Translations under genes and position numbers: made by a program
Assembly (NCBI RefSeq): GCF_017591425.1
Contig: NW_024467101.1
Location: 10,242,918 to 10,306,917 of the forward strand
Source: Ochotona curzoniae
Lineage: Eukaryota > Chordata > Mammalia > Lagomorpha > Ochotonidae
Direction of reading: 5' to 3'
DNA length: 64,000 bases
Notes under the pieces: model-generated
What the model saw: the letters and a program-made list of their open reading frames with translations, nothing else
The model's database searches: none
What the model was told of the DNA's origin: nothing
In this document: positions 38,157-48,448 of the stretch, piece after piece
How the letters are laid out: each line of letters opens with the position of its first letter
How positions within the stretch are numbered: position 1 is the first letter of the stretch

Positions 38157-39524
38157 ATACCTAGGACAGCAGGCAGCTCCAAGGGTTATTTGAAGAGGCT
38201 GGAGCTTCAATCAGGCTTTGAAAGATGAGAAGGGGGTCTGGCTGAAACCCAGAAAGACCCCCAAGAAAGAAGAAATTAAATCGCTGGCATGCACAACTGT
38301 CATGAGTGGTGTGTGGTGTGTGTGTGTGGAGACTGCTAACCAATATCCATGAAGAGTTAGGGAAACTTTCTAGCAGGTGGATCCACTGCTGTGGATCCTC
38401 ACAGCTCAGCTACCTGGATTTTCACAGCCAGTAAGCGGAAGAGCTAGGACTCAATCCTAGAACAGCATTTACAGTGATTACACATGAATCCATTCACACG
38501 CAAAGATCATCCAATTTTTGGAAACAAATGGACTCCTTGCTAAGCAATCGGAAAGCACCACCTTTGCTCCCTTGGGTTCCATTCTTCGAGTTCTTGGATC
38601 CCCATACTCGCTGGGATGTGTATCGGTCTCATTACCCCGTGTAAGGCCACACACTCAGCAAACAGCTGAAATATACTTTTCCTTTGCTGCCTCCCTTCCC
38701 TCGCCACCCCCAAAGCATTCTTGATAAACCAGGTACAGTGCTGGGCCCATTCCTCAGATTGGAAACTGAGGCCTCTCAGGAGTGAGTGCGCATAGCAAGT
38801 AAGAAGGGGTTCATTCAGAGCAAAGGAGCCCCAGGTGGCCCACACCCAGGTCCCCAGAGGTGAGCTATGGAGAGGAGGTGAGCTATGGAGAGGAGACTGC
38901 TGGGATCCATCGGGTTCTTGCTCTAATGAAGTCCCCAAGGCAGGCTGTTTTAGAAAAAAGACAGTTTGACTTAGTCCCATGGTTCTAAAGGCTCAGACTC
39001 CCAAGATCACACGGGTCCCGTGGGTTCAGCCTCTGCTGATGGCAGCGTCCCCAGGGCACAGGGCACACGGCAGGAGAGGAGGAGTTCATGTCTGGCTCTT
39101 CTTACTCAGTCACAGGAGCTCCACCCTCGTGTCTTGGTCCAATCTCATTGCTTTCCCTCGGGGACCCCACCATTAACGCTGCAACTGCCTTAAATGGGCA
39201 CCCTGTTAGTCCCATATGCATGGGGTTTCAGGGACTGCTGTCATGGGAGACAAACCTACAAAGCACAGCAACGGGAGAACCAACTGGTCCCTCCAGACAT
39301 GGGTCCAGGAGCCAGGCTATCCTTCTTGCTTTCCTCCCAGATGGGTTGGCTATCAGTATCCTGGCTACCGTGGGTACCAGTACCTCCTGGAACCTGGAGA
39401 CTTCCGGCACTGGAACGAGTGGGGGGCCTTCCAGCCACAGATGCAGGCTGTGCGCCGCCTACGTGACAGACAATGGCACCGTGAGGGCTGTTTCCCTGTC
39501 CTGGCCGCTGAGCCCCCGCAGTGA
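27477..39524 (+). CDS. CRYBB1: Beta-crystallin B1, complete coding region over five exons
   Basis: Coding pieces are 27477-27650, 29634-29752, 32909-33041, 37243-37385 and 39341-39524, 753 nt in total, giving 250 aa plus TGA. All splice sites are GT-AG and phases are 0, 2, 0, 2. The protein has a 58-residue Pro/Ala/Gly-rich N-terminal extension typical of basic beta-B1. Four Greek-key motifs follow (about residues 59-97, 99-140, 147-189 and 191-234), then a C-terminal extension of about 15 residues. Diagnostic stretches include [34 protein letters not shown] and [19 protein letters not shown]. It is a lens-fibre structural protein that oligomerises with other beta-crystallins, and its extension is known to be trimmed with age. 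It is divergently paired with CRYBA4. Compared with human (from memory) it has Cys at 150, 178 and 240 where human has Ser. Confidence 0.98.
28278..28525 (-). mobile_element. C-repeat SINE in CRYBB1 intron 2
   Basis: Reverse diverged copy: 'tttctgaaagcc', 'aactccatccaagtctcacatggg', 'ctgctgcctcccagggtgcccattagcaggaag'-type body. Confidence 0.75.
28585..28860 (+). mobile_element. C-repeat SINE in CRYBB1 intron 2
   Basis: Plus copy: 'tggagttcctggctcctgg', 'ggggagtgaatcagcagatag', CT tract and 'ttcaagtaaac' tail. About 60 bp from an inverted copy. Confidence 0.8.
29205..29470 (-). mobile_element. C-repeat SINE just upstream of CRYBB1 exon 3
   Basis: Reverse diverged copy ('gatttattgattggtttgaac', 'agagtcttccagcgattg') ending about 165 bp before the exon 3 acceptor. 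Confidence 0.75.
29634..29752 (+). CDS. CRYBB1: CRYBB1 exon 3: Greek-key motif 1
   Basis: 119 nt. Acceptor 'tcctacag', donor GGACC|gtgagt, ending in phase 2. It encodes residues 59-97 ([13 protein letters not shown] onward) plus two bases of Pro98. Confidence 0.97.
29855..29930 (-). mobile_element. MIR fragment, CRYBB1 intron 3
   Basis: Reverse core: 'cccattttacagatggtaaaa' and 'agactcagagatgtaatcag'. Confidence 0.65.
30071..30112. repeat. (CCA)n microsatellite, CRYBB1 intron 3
   Basis: About 13 CCA units. Confidence 0.96.
31340..31735. repeat. (CCAT)n degenerate array, CRYBB1 intron 3
   Basis: About 400 bp of variant CCAT/CCAC units, most regular at 31500-31720. Stop codons are rare in all three forward frames, which produces spurious open frames. 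Confidence 0.93.
32909..33041 (+). CDS. CRYBB1: CRYBB1 exon 4: Greek-key motif 2
   Basis: 133 nt, the basic beta-crystallin length. Acceptor 'ccctacag', donor AAGATG|gtgagt, ending in phase 0. It encodes [11 protein letters not shown] to the domain connector F-R-P-I-K-M (residues 99-142). Confidence 0.97.
33656..33959 (-). mobile_element. C-repeat SINE in CRYBB1 intron 4
   Basis: Reverse copy with poly(T), 'ttacttgaaaggcagtg', 'actggttcactccccaaatag' and a head ending 'gagccaccatgagcaccagcc'. Confidence 0.9.
34010..34290 (-). mobile_element. C-repeat SINE in CRYBB1 intron 4
   Basis: Reverse copy: 'ttaaagatcgatttatttatt' to 'tgctgcagtgccggcctc'. Tandem, same orientation as the previous copy. 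Confidence 0.85.
34560..34685 (-). mobile_element. C-repeat SINE fragment
   Basis: Only the 5' part in reverse: 'tgccttcctgggat' through 'ttaactgctaggccaaaggccc'. Confidence 0.55.
35300..35480 (+). mobile_element. L2 LINE 3'-end fragment
   Basis: 'gaatgtcacttcttccataaa' and 'gccttccctgatctacttcc' are typical of the L2 3' end. Confidence 0.6.
35600..35918 (-). mobile_element. C-repeat SINE inserted in a MIR
   Basis: Reverse copy with tail complement 'atgatttatttttattggc', (GA)n and head ending 'actggcccc'. MIR-like sequence resumes at about 35940. Confidence 0.85.
35935..36060 (-). mobile_element. MIR fragment split by a C-repeat
   Basis: Reverse: 'aagacagggacagtgaagttc', then 'tggtggggctgggattcaaac'. 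Confidence 0.65.
36515..36590 (+). mobile_element. MIR fragment, CRYBB1 intron 4
   Basis: 'tactagctgtgtgacattgac' and 'ctgacctctccgagcctctgc'. Confidence 0.6.
36600..37242 (+). other. CRYBB1: CRYBB1 intron 4, 3' part
   Basis: 'ttcgttgaggaggccgg' to about 36960 has the look of an old LTR or retroelement remnant, but I could not assign a family. Confidence 0.3.
37243..37385 (+). CDS. CRYBB1: CRYBB1 exon 5: Greek-key motif 3
   Basis: 143 nt. Acceptor 'tccccag', donor GGAAC|gtaagt, ending in phase 2. It encodes residues 143-189, [11 protein letters not shown] onward, including [16 protein letters not shown]. Confidence 0.97.
38118..38154. repeat. (GT)n microsatellite, CRYBB1 intron 5
   Basis: About 18 GT units; a second shorter GT tract at 38307-38328. 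Confidence 0.95.
38735..38800 (-). mobile_element. MIR fragment, CRYBB1 intron 5
   Basis: Reverse: 'cccattcctcagattggaaa' and 'ctgaggcctctcaggagtg'. Confidence 0.5.
39341..39524 (+). CDS. CRYBB1: CRYBB1 exon 6: Greek-key motif 4, C-terminal extension, stop
   Basis: 184 coding nt. Acceptor 'cctcccag', then [14 protein letters not shown]. After motif 4 the exposed C-terminal extension ends V-L-A-A-E-P-P-Q, then TGA at 39522-39524. About 70 nt later comes the poly(A) signal. Confidence 0.97.
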
Positions 39525-39592
39525 ACCCTGGAGCATCTCCACTTTCTGGACCCGCCCCCTCCCAGGCTCCACGTCCCCACCATTCCCATGCA

Positions 39593-39598
39593 AATAAA
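39593..39598 (+). promoter_or_regulatory. CRYBB1: CRYBB1 poly(A) signal
   Basis: AATAAA within 'catgcaaataaaaatcc', 69 nt after the stop codon. A TG-rich downstream element ('tgtctcttgg') follows, so the mRNA should end near 39615. Confidence 0.9.
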
Positions 39599-39699
39599 AA
39601 TCCCTAAGCTACGATGTCTCTTGGTTCTATGAATAGATGTGTGCATGGACTGACTTGTTTAGTCTTCAACATTTAACAATAACAATGCAAAGGGCTTTT

Positions 39700-39962
39700 C
39701 AAAGTTATTTTGTTTTTCTTTTGAAAGAAAGAGAACTCATCTCTACTGTTGCACTTCGAGGGTAGGGCCAGCCCTTAACTAGTCTGGAAACTAATCCATA
39801 CTAATCCAGTGGCAGAGTCCCACTCCTTGAGCTACCACAGTTGCCTCCCAGGGCCTACATGAGCAGGAAGCTGCAATTAGGGACAAAGCCAGGACGTCAA
39901 ACCCAGGATTATGGATGTCCCAAGCGGGTGGCCTCTTCAACACTTTATCCCATGCCCACCCA
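39700..39962 (-). mobile_element. C-repeat SINE, strongly diverged, 3' of CRYBB1
   Basis: 'cttttgaaagaaagagaac', 'tgcctcccagggcctacatgagcaggaagc'-type blocks and 'tcaacactttatcccatgcccaccc' in reverse order. Confidence 0.6.
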
Positions 39963-39999
39963 GGCAAAGTTCTGATCTATATATTCTAGCTAATCTTTC

Positions 40000-40130
40000 A
40001 GACAAGCCTGGGAGGTTGATGTTCAACCTATTCCCGTGGAGGCTCAGAGAGGGGAAGTGACTCACCCGAGACCACAGAGCTAGTCAGTGTAGACTTGAAC
40101 CCAAAGAGATGAGTTCAGAGCCTGCACTAC
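40000..40130 (-). mobile_element. MIR fragment
   Basis: Reverse: 'ggctcagagaggggaagtg', 'ccacagagctagtcagtg', 'cttgaacccaaagagatgag'; well preserved. Confidence 0.8.
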
Positions 40131-40529
40131 ATTTTCAAACTCACGCTGTGCGCACCACAGTCTGGATATTTTTGTCACATCTGCACACCACCTGGTCTGG
40201 TTTTGACTTCGTATTTGTCTTTAAATAGACTTACTATTGTGCACTTCCACCATTGGTTTGTAAATGACCCTTTGCTGCACCGTACGAAGTAGAAAATCAG
40301 TAAGTATCAATCAATCATTCCACAAGCATATACTCCAGTCAAATCTATCAGTCAAATACATCAAAAGGAGAGGAAGCCAAACTCTGTGGATGCTACTGCC
40401 CTAAGCAGACTTGGAGTCTGCAGTCAACGTAGGGGACAAGCGTGAAAGAGGGACACACAGCTCCTTGTTTCAACAAAGATAGAAAATGGCATTGTTTTCC
40501 TGTATCTGACTCGGTGTTACTTATTTCAA

Positions 40530-40826
40530 GATCTGTCCACTTGATTTGAGAGAGTTACACAGAGGGAGCCAAGAGGGAAAGAACAAGCATCTTCTATCTG
40601 CTGATCCACTGCCTCAAATGGCTGCAACAGGCGGGCTGAAACCAGAAGCCAGGAACTCATATGGATTTCCTACTCGGGTAGCAAGGGTCCAAAGACCTGG
40701 GTTATCTTCTGCTGCCTTCCCAGGTGTGTTAGCAGGGCGCTAGTTCAGAAGCGGAGCAGCCAGGGCTCAAATTGGATGCTGACATTACAAGCTGCAACAT
40801 AATCCTTAGCAGCACAATGCCAGTCC
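40530..40826 (-). mobile_element. C-repeat SINE
   Basis: Reverse diverged copy: 'ttgatttgagagagttacacagag', 'atctgctgatccactgcctc', 'cccaggtgtgttagcaggg'. Confidence 0.75.
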
Positions 40827-43448
40827 CTGTATCCCTGTTATTTCCTTCTGGGTCCAAGTTCAACTTGGAATAATCTGTGGAGTAAGTGTCTTGTAGGTAC
40901 TGCTAACTCCCATATCAGCAGTTCACACGGATTGAGGTTATTGCCCATTAGTCCACAGTGAAGCTCCTCAAGCAGGTGGGTGTTGTTGCTGAGGTTACCT
41001 TACAGGGTTCCCTTGGTGAAGGATGGAGGAGATGACATTTCTGGCGGAATAAGCAGTAGAGTCTCTATTACCTCAGACAGCACTTTGGCATACAAGATTC
41101 AAAAGACATCTCTTCCTCAAGATTTGCCATCTGTTCAACATTACCAGTATGAGATTAGGAGGGCTGTGGTATGAGTGCGGCACCCTTGGGCTGTGCTCTA
41201 CCTGCACATCCAGCTGTGACAGGTGCCACACCACGCACAAGGGTTCAGGGGGTGAGAGAGCTGGCCTTGAGTCTAAGCATAGCTCACCAAAGCAGCAGCT
41301 TGGTGCTTGTGTGGGCAGAAGTGGGAGACAGGAAAGGGGTGCTGAATGTGGTAGAAGATGGAGCGAACAGGCTACTCTGTGGTTTCCCTGAGCTGCAAAG
41401 TGGTAGGTGCCACCTCCCCCAGTTTTCACTGGCATGTGCTCTTTGAGGTCCCGGCCGTCTCACTTGTTCTTCTACCCTAGTTCTCCTAACTCCACCCTGT
41501 GATTTACTCAGCATTTTAAACAAGAGCCCAGACTTGCCCAGGAACCAGGATTGAGGAGAGGGGAAATTAGATCTGTGGGCTCTCTCCGGAGGGTGTTGAC
41601 AAAATACCCCCATTCCTTAAGACTGTTCCTCCTTTGCTTCTGAAAGACAGCTGCTCACTTGTCCACTGGAGCCCCAAGTCCTGTTGCTGGGATTGCACAG
41701 CCCCAAGTTTCCCTGATTCTCCAAGATTCTGTCCTTTATTCTCCAAGCTTCTAGGATTCTCTCATTCCAAAGTCAAGTGCATTCTTGACAGTTCCAGTTG
41801 TAGAGTTCTGCTTTAGCAGACCTGAGCTTCACAGAGTTGACCCCCACACTTCCTCAACCCCAAGCTCGTATTGCTAAGATGCCTGGTGACTGTATAGCTC
41901 CAGTAAGGACACAAGGAATCCCCCCTATGGAAACCCAATTGCTTCCCGGTTACCCAGGATTTTCGCGTTGTCCTGATTGAAATAACTAGTTTGTACGTCT
42001 TTGGATCTAACAGTTTTCTGTGTCTCAATCTGGTGAGTCCTATAAAAGGAAGATACACGAGGGATTCTTCAGTTCCATGAGCCCTGAAATGTCTTTGCAT
42101 CGGCAGTCCAGCACTTTTGAACTGATCTCAACTCAGACAGTGTAATCTCTCACAGATGGTAACATACCAAAAAACAACAACAACAAAAACCAAGCTCCCA
42201 TTTGCAAATCAGATCTGCACACTTGGCCAAACCAACAAAACCCAAAGAAGGTAACACATCACATTGTTATTTCTGTATTTAACTTCTTTTGGATAAATGT
42301 TTGACTCTATAAAACACATGGTACTAACAACCCAGAACATAAAAAAGGAGAAGCCACAGTAAATAACACAGATGAAATAAAATGGAAAAGAATAAAAGGA
42401 AGGAGTCCAAAGGCCAGGACAGAGTGTAATAGGAGAGCCAGAGACCAAGGCCCTCCCTTCTTGCCACCTGTTTTTGAAAAGCAGGCAGCTGGCCACCACC
42501 TGCAGCAGGATCCCAGAGCTCAAAGCCAAGTCCCCATTTTTGTATTGAAAACGGAAACATCGCGTTTCAACTTTATCGGATGCTGGGCATCTTGCGTGTG
42601 TGTTGGCGGGGGGGGCGGGGGAGTTATGCTGGAGGGAAGCAGTGGAGTTGGACTCCAAAAGCAGCCCTGGAGCTCCTGATGTGTGTGTGTTGGGGGAGCG
42701 GGGGAGGAGGGTGTTACTCTGCACAGTACCTGGGAATCTGCCTGACTTTGTTCCCGAAATACTGGCTTTGCGGCTCAGTGTCTGGACAGAAAGGGAACTC
42801 TAGGCTTTGTCGTGGGCACTGGGGAGCTGGCATCCAGTGCACGTACACAGTGAAGGCAGGGGACCCATTCGCAAAGCCAGCAGAGGTGTTGGTGGTCACC
42901 TGGTATTGGACACACACATCCACTGAGGTCAGCTGCTGACGGACGCTCACTGACTGCGTGTTGCGGAAAGGATGTGGTGGTACTGAGAGCGGAGGCGGGA
43001 ACTGATTTTCTGCCAGGAACATTTGGCGTTTGCCGGCCCTACAACATGACCAGCTTCAATACCCAGTCAGCTGTAGACGTATTGAATTTCGAGTCCTGTC
43101 TGTGGCTGTCTTGGCAGGGCTGGATCAGATAATTTCGTGGGCCTTCTACATATGGTCAGCAGGCTGGTCATTGCCCACGCTGGTTCTAAAGAAAGGGGCA
43201 TCTTGTTGAGAGTCACACTGCCATTATGGCCTCCGGGGATCTTGGTGGACGTGACAGCAGCTCACCATTCTTGTCCTCTAGGTGACCCTGGGATTCATGC
43301 CCCTCCCATCCTGTGGGATAAACAGTTATTAAGGTAACCTGCCACAGGCAGTGTTTGATCCAATGCCTGGAACGTTAATGTTTCTTCAGAAGGTGTGTGT
43401 ACATTCAAAGTCAGCTATAGGCATCTTTGCCTATGGATCCCTCCAAAA
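40827..43448. other. Unassigned intergenic stretch
   Basis: Moderately A/T-rich with 'caacaacaacaaaaacc' at 42176. A minus-strand open frame at 42714-43022 (102 aa, starting MFLAENQFPPPL) is unrecognised. Possible decayed transposon sequence; no family assigned. Confidence 0.35.
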
Positions 43449-43770
43449 CCCAGGGATGTGGCTCAGCTGGCTAAGCCTGACCTTTGCAATGCCAGTATTC
43501 CACACTGGAGCACCAGCGCCAGTCCCAACTGCTCCACTGCCAATCCAACTTTCTGTTAATATGAAAGGTAAAGGAAGATGGCCCAAGTGCATGAGCCCCT
43601 GCCACCTGCATGGGAGACCTGTATGGACTTCCTGAATCCCAGTTTTCGCCTGCTCCTGCTGTTGAGACTACCTAGGAAGTGAACCAGTAGAGAAAATCTC
43701 TCTCTTTCTGTCTCCTCCTCTCTGACACTCTACCTTTCATATTATTTATTAGCTAATTAATTTTTTTAAA
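43449..43770 (+). mobile_element. C-repeat SINE
   Basis: Head 'cccagggatgtggctcagctggctaa', body 'atgggagacctgtatgg', CT tract and A/T tail. It faces a reverse copy starting about 60 bp later. Confidence 0.82.
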
Positions 43771-43829
43771 GCACCTTTTTCTCCCACATGGGGTACAGGA
43801 ATCTTCACACATAGATATATGATGTAGTT

Positions 43830-44142
43830 ATTGTTATTGGAAAGGCAGACTTGCAGAGAGCAGGAAATACAGAGAGAAAAATCCTTCATTCGCTGGTTCA
43901 CTCCCCAAATGGCTCCAATGTCTGGAGCTGAGCTGATCTGAAGCCAGGAACCAGGAGTCTCTTTCGGGTTTCCCACACAGGTGCAGGGTCCCAAGGCTTT
44001 GGACTATGCTTTACTACTTTCCCAGGTCACAGGCAGGGAGCTGGATGGAAAGTGGAACAGCCAGGACACAAACTGGTGTCCATATGGGATCCCAGCACAT
44101 GCAAGGTGAGGATTTAGCCAATGGGCCATCACACCAGGCCGA
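43830..44142 (-). mobile_element. Young pika-type C-repeat SINE
   Basis: Reverse copy with 'attggaaaggcagacttgcag', 'cgctggttcactccccaaatg' and 'gccaatgggccatcacaccaggcc' head complement. Confidence 0.9.
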
Positions 44143-44489
44143 TCTTCGAGCCTTATGGCCACCCACAACTACACTTCTGCCTGTCCATCACTAATAAAAC
44201 CCTTTCTGGGTCATTCTTAGTTTATCCATCTCTTTCTTCCATCTCCCAGCAACTTCCATCATTGGCAACTGGTGCCAATTTACCAACTTTTCCCGAAGCA
44301 CCTGGCTTAGACCCGCAGAATCAAAGGTTGCTTTATAAAGCCTGCATCCCCAGCTAGGAATGGTGATGCCCCTCCCCCACAAATCTTTCTAGCATGAAAG
44401 AGAAGCTGCCCCTCGGCCCTGTGCTTCCTGTCCCTTCAGGACCGCCTCCTGCTATCAGTTGAGAGCAGCTTTCGTTTGCTCTCCTGTAC

Positions 44490-44580
44490 TGCTCATCACC
44501 AGCTGTTGAACTTGAAGATTTTGGTACAGACTCTCTTTCCCCACCTGTAAAATGGGAATAATGATGATAACGCCTCAGAA
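44490..44580 (+). mobile_element. MIR fragment
   Basis: 'ctctttccccacctgtaaaa' and 'tgggaataatgatgataacg'. Confidence 0.65.
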
Positions 44581-44744
44581 GCTTGCGGGGAAGAGCAAAC
44601 AACCGGCTTGAATAGAACGTGTACGAGGCACGTAGCATCCAGAAGTACCAGCATCCCGTGTGGCTGCTAAGGGAGCAGCAAGACCCTCCCCTTCGTTGTC
44701 AGAGCTGGAAAAAGCTTTGGAATCAATGCATCTTGCACTGCACG

Positions 44745-44870
44745 CATCCTTTTCGCTTTCCACAAATATTGATTGCCTCCCAAGAGGCAGATTCTTTTCT
44801 AGACATTGGGGAAGGAGAAAGAGGGAGGCCCCACCCTGGGTGTTCCCAGACTATTGATGCCCACAAAGGA
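44745..44870 (+). mobile_element. L2 LINE fragment
   Basis: 'aatattgattgcctcccaag', then 'ttctagacattggggaagga' resembles L2 'attgagcacctac..ttctaggcactgggg'. Confidence 0.5.
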
Positions 44871-45179
44871 AGGTTCTTTCACCTGCCTTCAAGGTCACAT
44901 CAAATTCCCAGGCTGTATGGCTCCACGTCGGGATGGCTCTTGGTGCCCTTGTGGGGGTGGAGTGGGTGTGGACAGCCAGGTTTCCTCAAGGAGGTGACAC
45001 CCAGGAGACCTGGAAAGGCTAGGGGAGCTGGAGACAGAAATGAACAGGTGCATTCTAGAAACCTCCTTTGCTTCACAACTGAAATCTGCCAAGCCAAACA
45101 TCTCCACATGTGGAACATTCTCTCCACGCCCTCATCCTTCCCCCTGGCCTTGCAATCCCACCCTGGATTATGCTGGCAG

Positions 45180-45560
45180 CCTCCTTATCCAACCGCCCAG
45201 GTCCCTCTCATTGGGGCAGCAGTCAGCAGGCTCTCAGCCAAAAGCCCCGGCTAATCACGCCCTTGCCCTGTTACACACACACCTTGTGCACCTCTCTCCA
45301 TGGCTGCCAGTGAAACCCCAATGCCGTCTCAGCCCAGGAAAACCTGTGGACCCCTCTGATCTCGTCTCTCAGCATCACCACCACCACATCCTGGCCACTC
45401 TGCACTGCCTGCAAGGTTCCACTTCCTTCCTGTAGGACCTTTGCACCTGCTGTTCTCTGTGACCCACACACGCTTCCACAGACCCTTTCTCGCCCCTCCG
45501 GCCTCAGGGTAAATGCCTCTGACCCTCCCGCCCACCAGGCACCTGGCCAGACATCAGCAG
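45180..45560 (+). mobile_element. L2 LINE 3'-end fragment
   Basis: 'taggacctttgcacctgctg' with 'ttctctgtgacccacacac' and 'cctcagggtaaatgcctctg' follow the L2 3' order. Confidence 0.6.
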
Positions 45561-45989
45561 GTCTGGCTGCCCTGGCTTGGATGCAAAGTCCTGGTCTCCT
45601 GTTCCCTGTGGAATCCCAGTGGCCCCCCACACAGCCCTCAGGAAGTGCTGGGCTGCCCCAGTTCAGATGTCTTCTTTTGATTTCCGTTTCTCCACCCACC
45701 GAAGGACGTCGCACAAAACCCGGCTAGTGTTTAATCTGTGTGTCTATCAGATTAGTCATAGCCTCTACCAGGCCACCAACAAACACTGTCTCAGATTTTT
45801 TAATGGTTTTCGAGACCAGTAATACGGCAGCTTCATGGATGTAATGGGCTTCGTTTTGCCAGTCCCTGCACCATTCCTTCAAAAGGATCATTCACTGGAT
45901 AATTACATGAACGGATGAACCACAAAGGAACCCATGGCTGGCCATGGACATAATGCTTCATATCTGTGTGCCTTGCTTTGTCCGTCCCA

Positions 45990-46240
45990 AAATTTATTCA
46001 TTTGCTGGTTTGAAAGGCAGAGCAACAGAGAGTGTGTGTCTGTGTTTCCATTTGCTGGTTTGCTTCCTACATGACTGTAATAGCCAGAAGACAGGAGCCT
46101 GCAGCTTCATCGCCATCACCCAACCATCTTCTGCTGCTTTCCACACCCATTCGCAGGAAGCCATATTGGAAGTGGAGCAGCCAGGACTCAAATCAGGCTT
46201 TGGTACACTACACGCCCGTGGGTGTGTGTAACAATGGTTG
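45990..46240 (-). mobile_element. C-repeat SINE, diverged
   Basis: Reverse copy: 'ttatt..ttgctggtttgaaaggcagagcaac', 'gaagtggagcagccagg'. Confidence 0.75.
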
Positions 46241-46779
46241 CTGCTGGAATTGTTGACTGACACACAGACTGAAGGGAGAGCAAAACCAAAGTTTCACGGT
46301 GAAGGCCAAGCCTGCCAAGTGCCTTCCTCCCTCAGTTCTGCAGGCCTTCGATGCTCAGGCATGTGACACTGGCACTCGGGGGAAGCCTGGAGGAAGAAGC
46401 TGTGAATCAGAGGTTTGTGAGCCTCACGTTTCAGCCATTCGGTTGCTGAGTATTGGGGATTCTCAGCGCCGGTACTACCACTAGTGCACTCTAGATGTTT
46501 TGTTGTTGCTGCTGTTGTTAAGCTGCGGGGGTGCAGAGGAAGGCCTAATAACATCCACGGGCCAGTTAGCAGGAAGCCCACCACACTCGCAAGGTGTGGT
46601 AATCAACCAAGGTCAAGTAACGGGAAAGTCCGACGTGGACGCGTGTGTTTCTGTGCAAGCAGCCCCTCCCTCTTGTTTTCGGGAGTTCACAAGCACACCC
46701 CAGCTCAGGGAGAAGCGGGCGGCGAGGGTCCACTTCCCTTGGCTTTGAAACACGATTGCATGGCGGTGCATCCACCGCA

Positions 46780-47640
46780 CTGCCTCTAGGCAACAGCGGC
46801 CCTTGTCTCCAACGCAGCGAAAGCGCCTGGCACTCGGGCGCTGCCAGAGGCCACGCTGCAGCTCTGAGGGCAGCCTCCAAGCTCCGCCGGCCTCCCCTGC
46901 CTCTCTCCCCGGCTGCACCTTGCTTGCACTCCGCCGGCTGCAGGAGGGAGGCGGGCAGGGGGAGCGGCAGCAGGCGGAGCCTGGTCGGCCCCCCGCCCTT
47001 CCCAGCGACGTCACGGCGCCGAGCCCCCGCCCCGGCCCGCGCGGGCACCTCCCCGTTCCCCCAACCGGGGCGGCTGGCTGCTGGCTGGCTGCTGGCTGGC
47101 TGGCTGGCGATCGCCGAGAGTCTGGGAGGCGCGCGGGGCCGCCTGGTCGCGCCTCGTCTCCACGGTAAGGATGTCCCGGGGGGGCGGCACGGGCAGCGTG
47201 GTGGGGAACCTCGGGCTGCGAGCGTGGGGCGCATGGCGATCGGCCTAGGGGTGCCGAGGAGGAGCTCTCGGTGCTGGCGTCTGCCCTTCCCCTCCCCCGG
47301 GCCCGGCGCGCCTGCTCGGGCTCGGCGGGCGGCCGGGAGGATCGTGGCGCCCCGAGCGCTTGCTTTCAGGCGCGGTGCGGCACAGCCCGGAGTGGTCACT
47401 GCGCGCTTCCCACTCGGGACCCTGTGTGTGTGTGTGAGAGAGAGAGAGAGGGAGAGAGGAGAGAGGCGGGGGGCGCCCGCGTGTCACCGCCTCCGGAGTC
47501 CCCAACCTCGCCCCGGAGCGCGGGAACCCCCCACCCCCACCGCACCCCACTCGGGCGCGTGCAAGTTAACTTGGAGCCGCTGCCGCCGTCGAGTCCCGAA
47601 GTGGAGGCTTGGGACGATGAGAGGGGAAGGGAGTGCCTGA
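46780..47640 (+). promoter_or_regulatory. TPST2: CpG island, probable TPST2 promoter
   Basis: Dense CpG and GC-box-like ('ccccgccc') sequence with no TATA box, as in housekeeping promoters. In human 22q12.1 the neighbour beyond CRYBB1 is TPST2 (tyrosylprotein sulfotransferase 2, a Golgi enzyme), transcribed in the same direction as CRYBB1. That fits a plus-strand start here. No TPST2 coding sequence is present in the window, so the name rests on synteny. Confidence 0.65.
46990..47164 (+). other. TPST2: Probable TPST2 5' untranslated exon 1 (start unknown)
   Basis: A strong plus-strand donor CCACG|gtaagg follows a GC-rich stretch with repeated 'ggctggct' units (47070-47110). The 3' end at 47164 is seen; the 5' end is arbitrary. 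The sequence from 47165 to the window end would be intron 1, which is long and precedes the coding exons in other mammals. Confidence 0.5.
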
Positions 47641-48448
47641 GAGACCAGGGTGGCGTGGTGGCGGGGAGCCCTTGGTGAACTTGGAGGTCACACAGGACCG
47701 CCCCTACACACACACACACATACAACTTCCTCTCCCTCTCCGAGTTTGGGGGACTGTGAGCAGCAGCGGCGGCCCAGAACGGTTGGGCCCCTAGGACAGG
47801 GATCCTAGGACAAGGATTCCGGTCTGGCATTCCCAGGGCAGAAGTGGGAGTGAACCTCTATCCCCACTGCACCCTCCCTTTCTGTGCATGGGAGACTGTG
47901 GTCTTAGGACCCTCAGCCAAGATGGGGTACAGCTGCAACTTGCCCTCTGGCCTCCTGCTCCTGTGATCCCTAGCGGAGATCCTGCTGGGGAGAGGGGCTG
48001 GTGGGGCTCCCATTCACCCTTCAGAATCCTGCCCCTGGCTGCAGGCACCTGGTTCTGCCCGTGGCCAGGCGTGATGGGGGTGCTTCCAGTTTTGAGCCCT
48101 CTACTGACAGCCAGCCTCTCCAAACCCCTCAGCTCACGAAACCCTTTGGCATGTCTGTGTCCTGCCCCTTGCAGTCGGTCTGTCTCTCTCCTCACTCACC
48201 TTTCATTGTGGCCAGGTGGCCCCGTGGTTAGACCAGGCTGCACAGCTATGGCTGTGACTCACTCTGCTTTTCTAGTTTGGTAGTGAGGTGGCTGGAGCCA
48301 GTCATTGTCCCCACCGCTGAGCCCGGCGTCCATGACTTGTCAGGTTGGAGCTGTTGTCCTGTCTTCCAGGAATTGTTGCCTCATTTATGAGCCTTGGTAT
48401 CCTGCCCCATCAATGCTCTTAATTCTTTATTATGTATCTTTCATATCC

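Noticed and set aside
46645..47640. 331-aa plus-strand and 277-aa minus-strand open frames
   Set aside because: Both are products of the GC-rich TPST2 island; composition is Arg/Ala/Pro/Gly-rich with no family resemblance, and the frames run through the splice donor.
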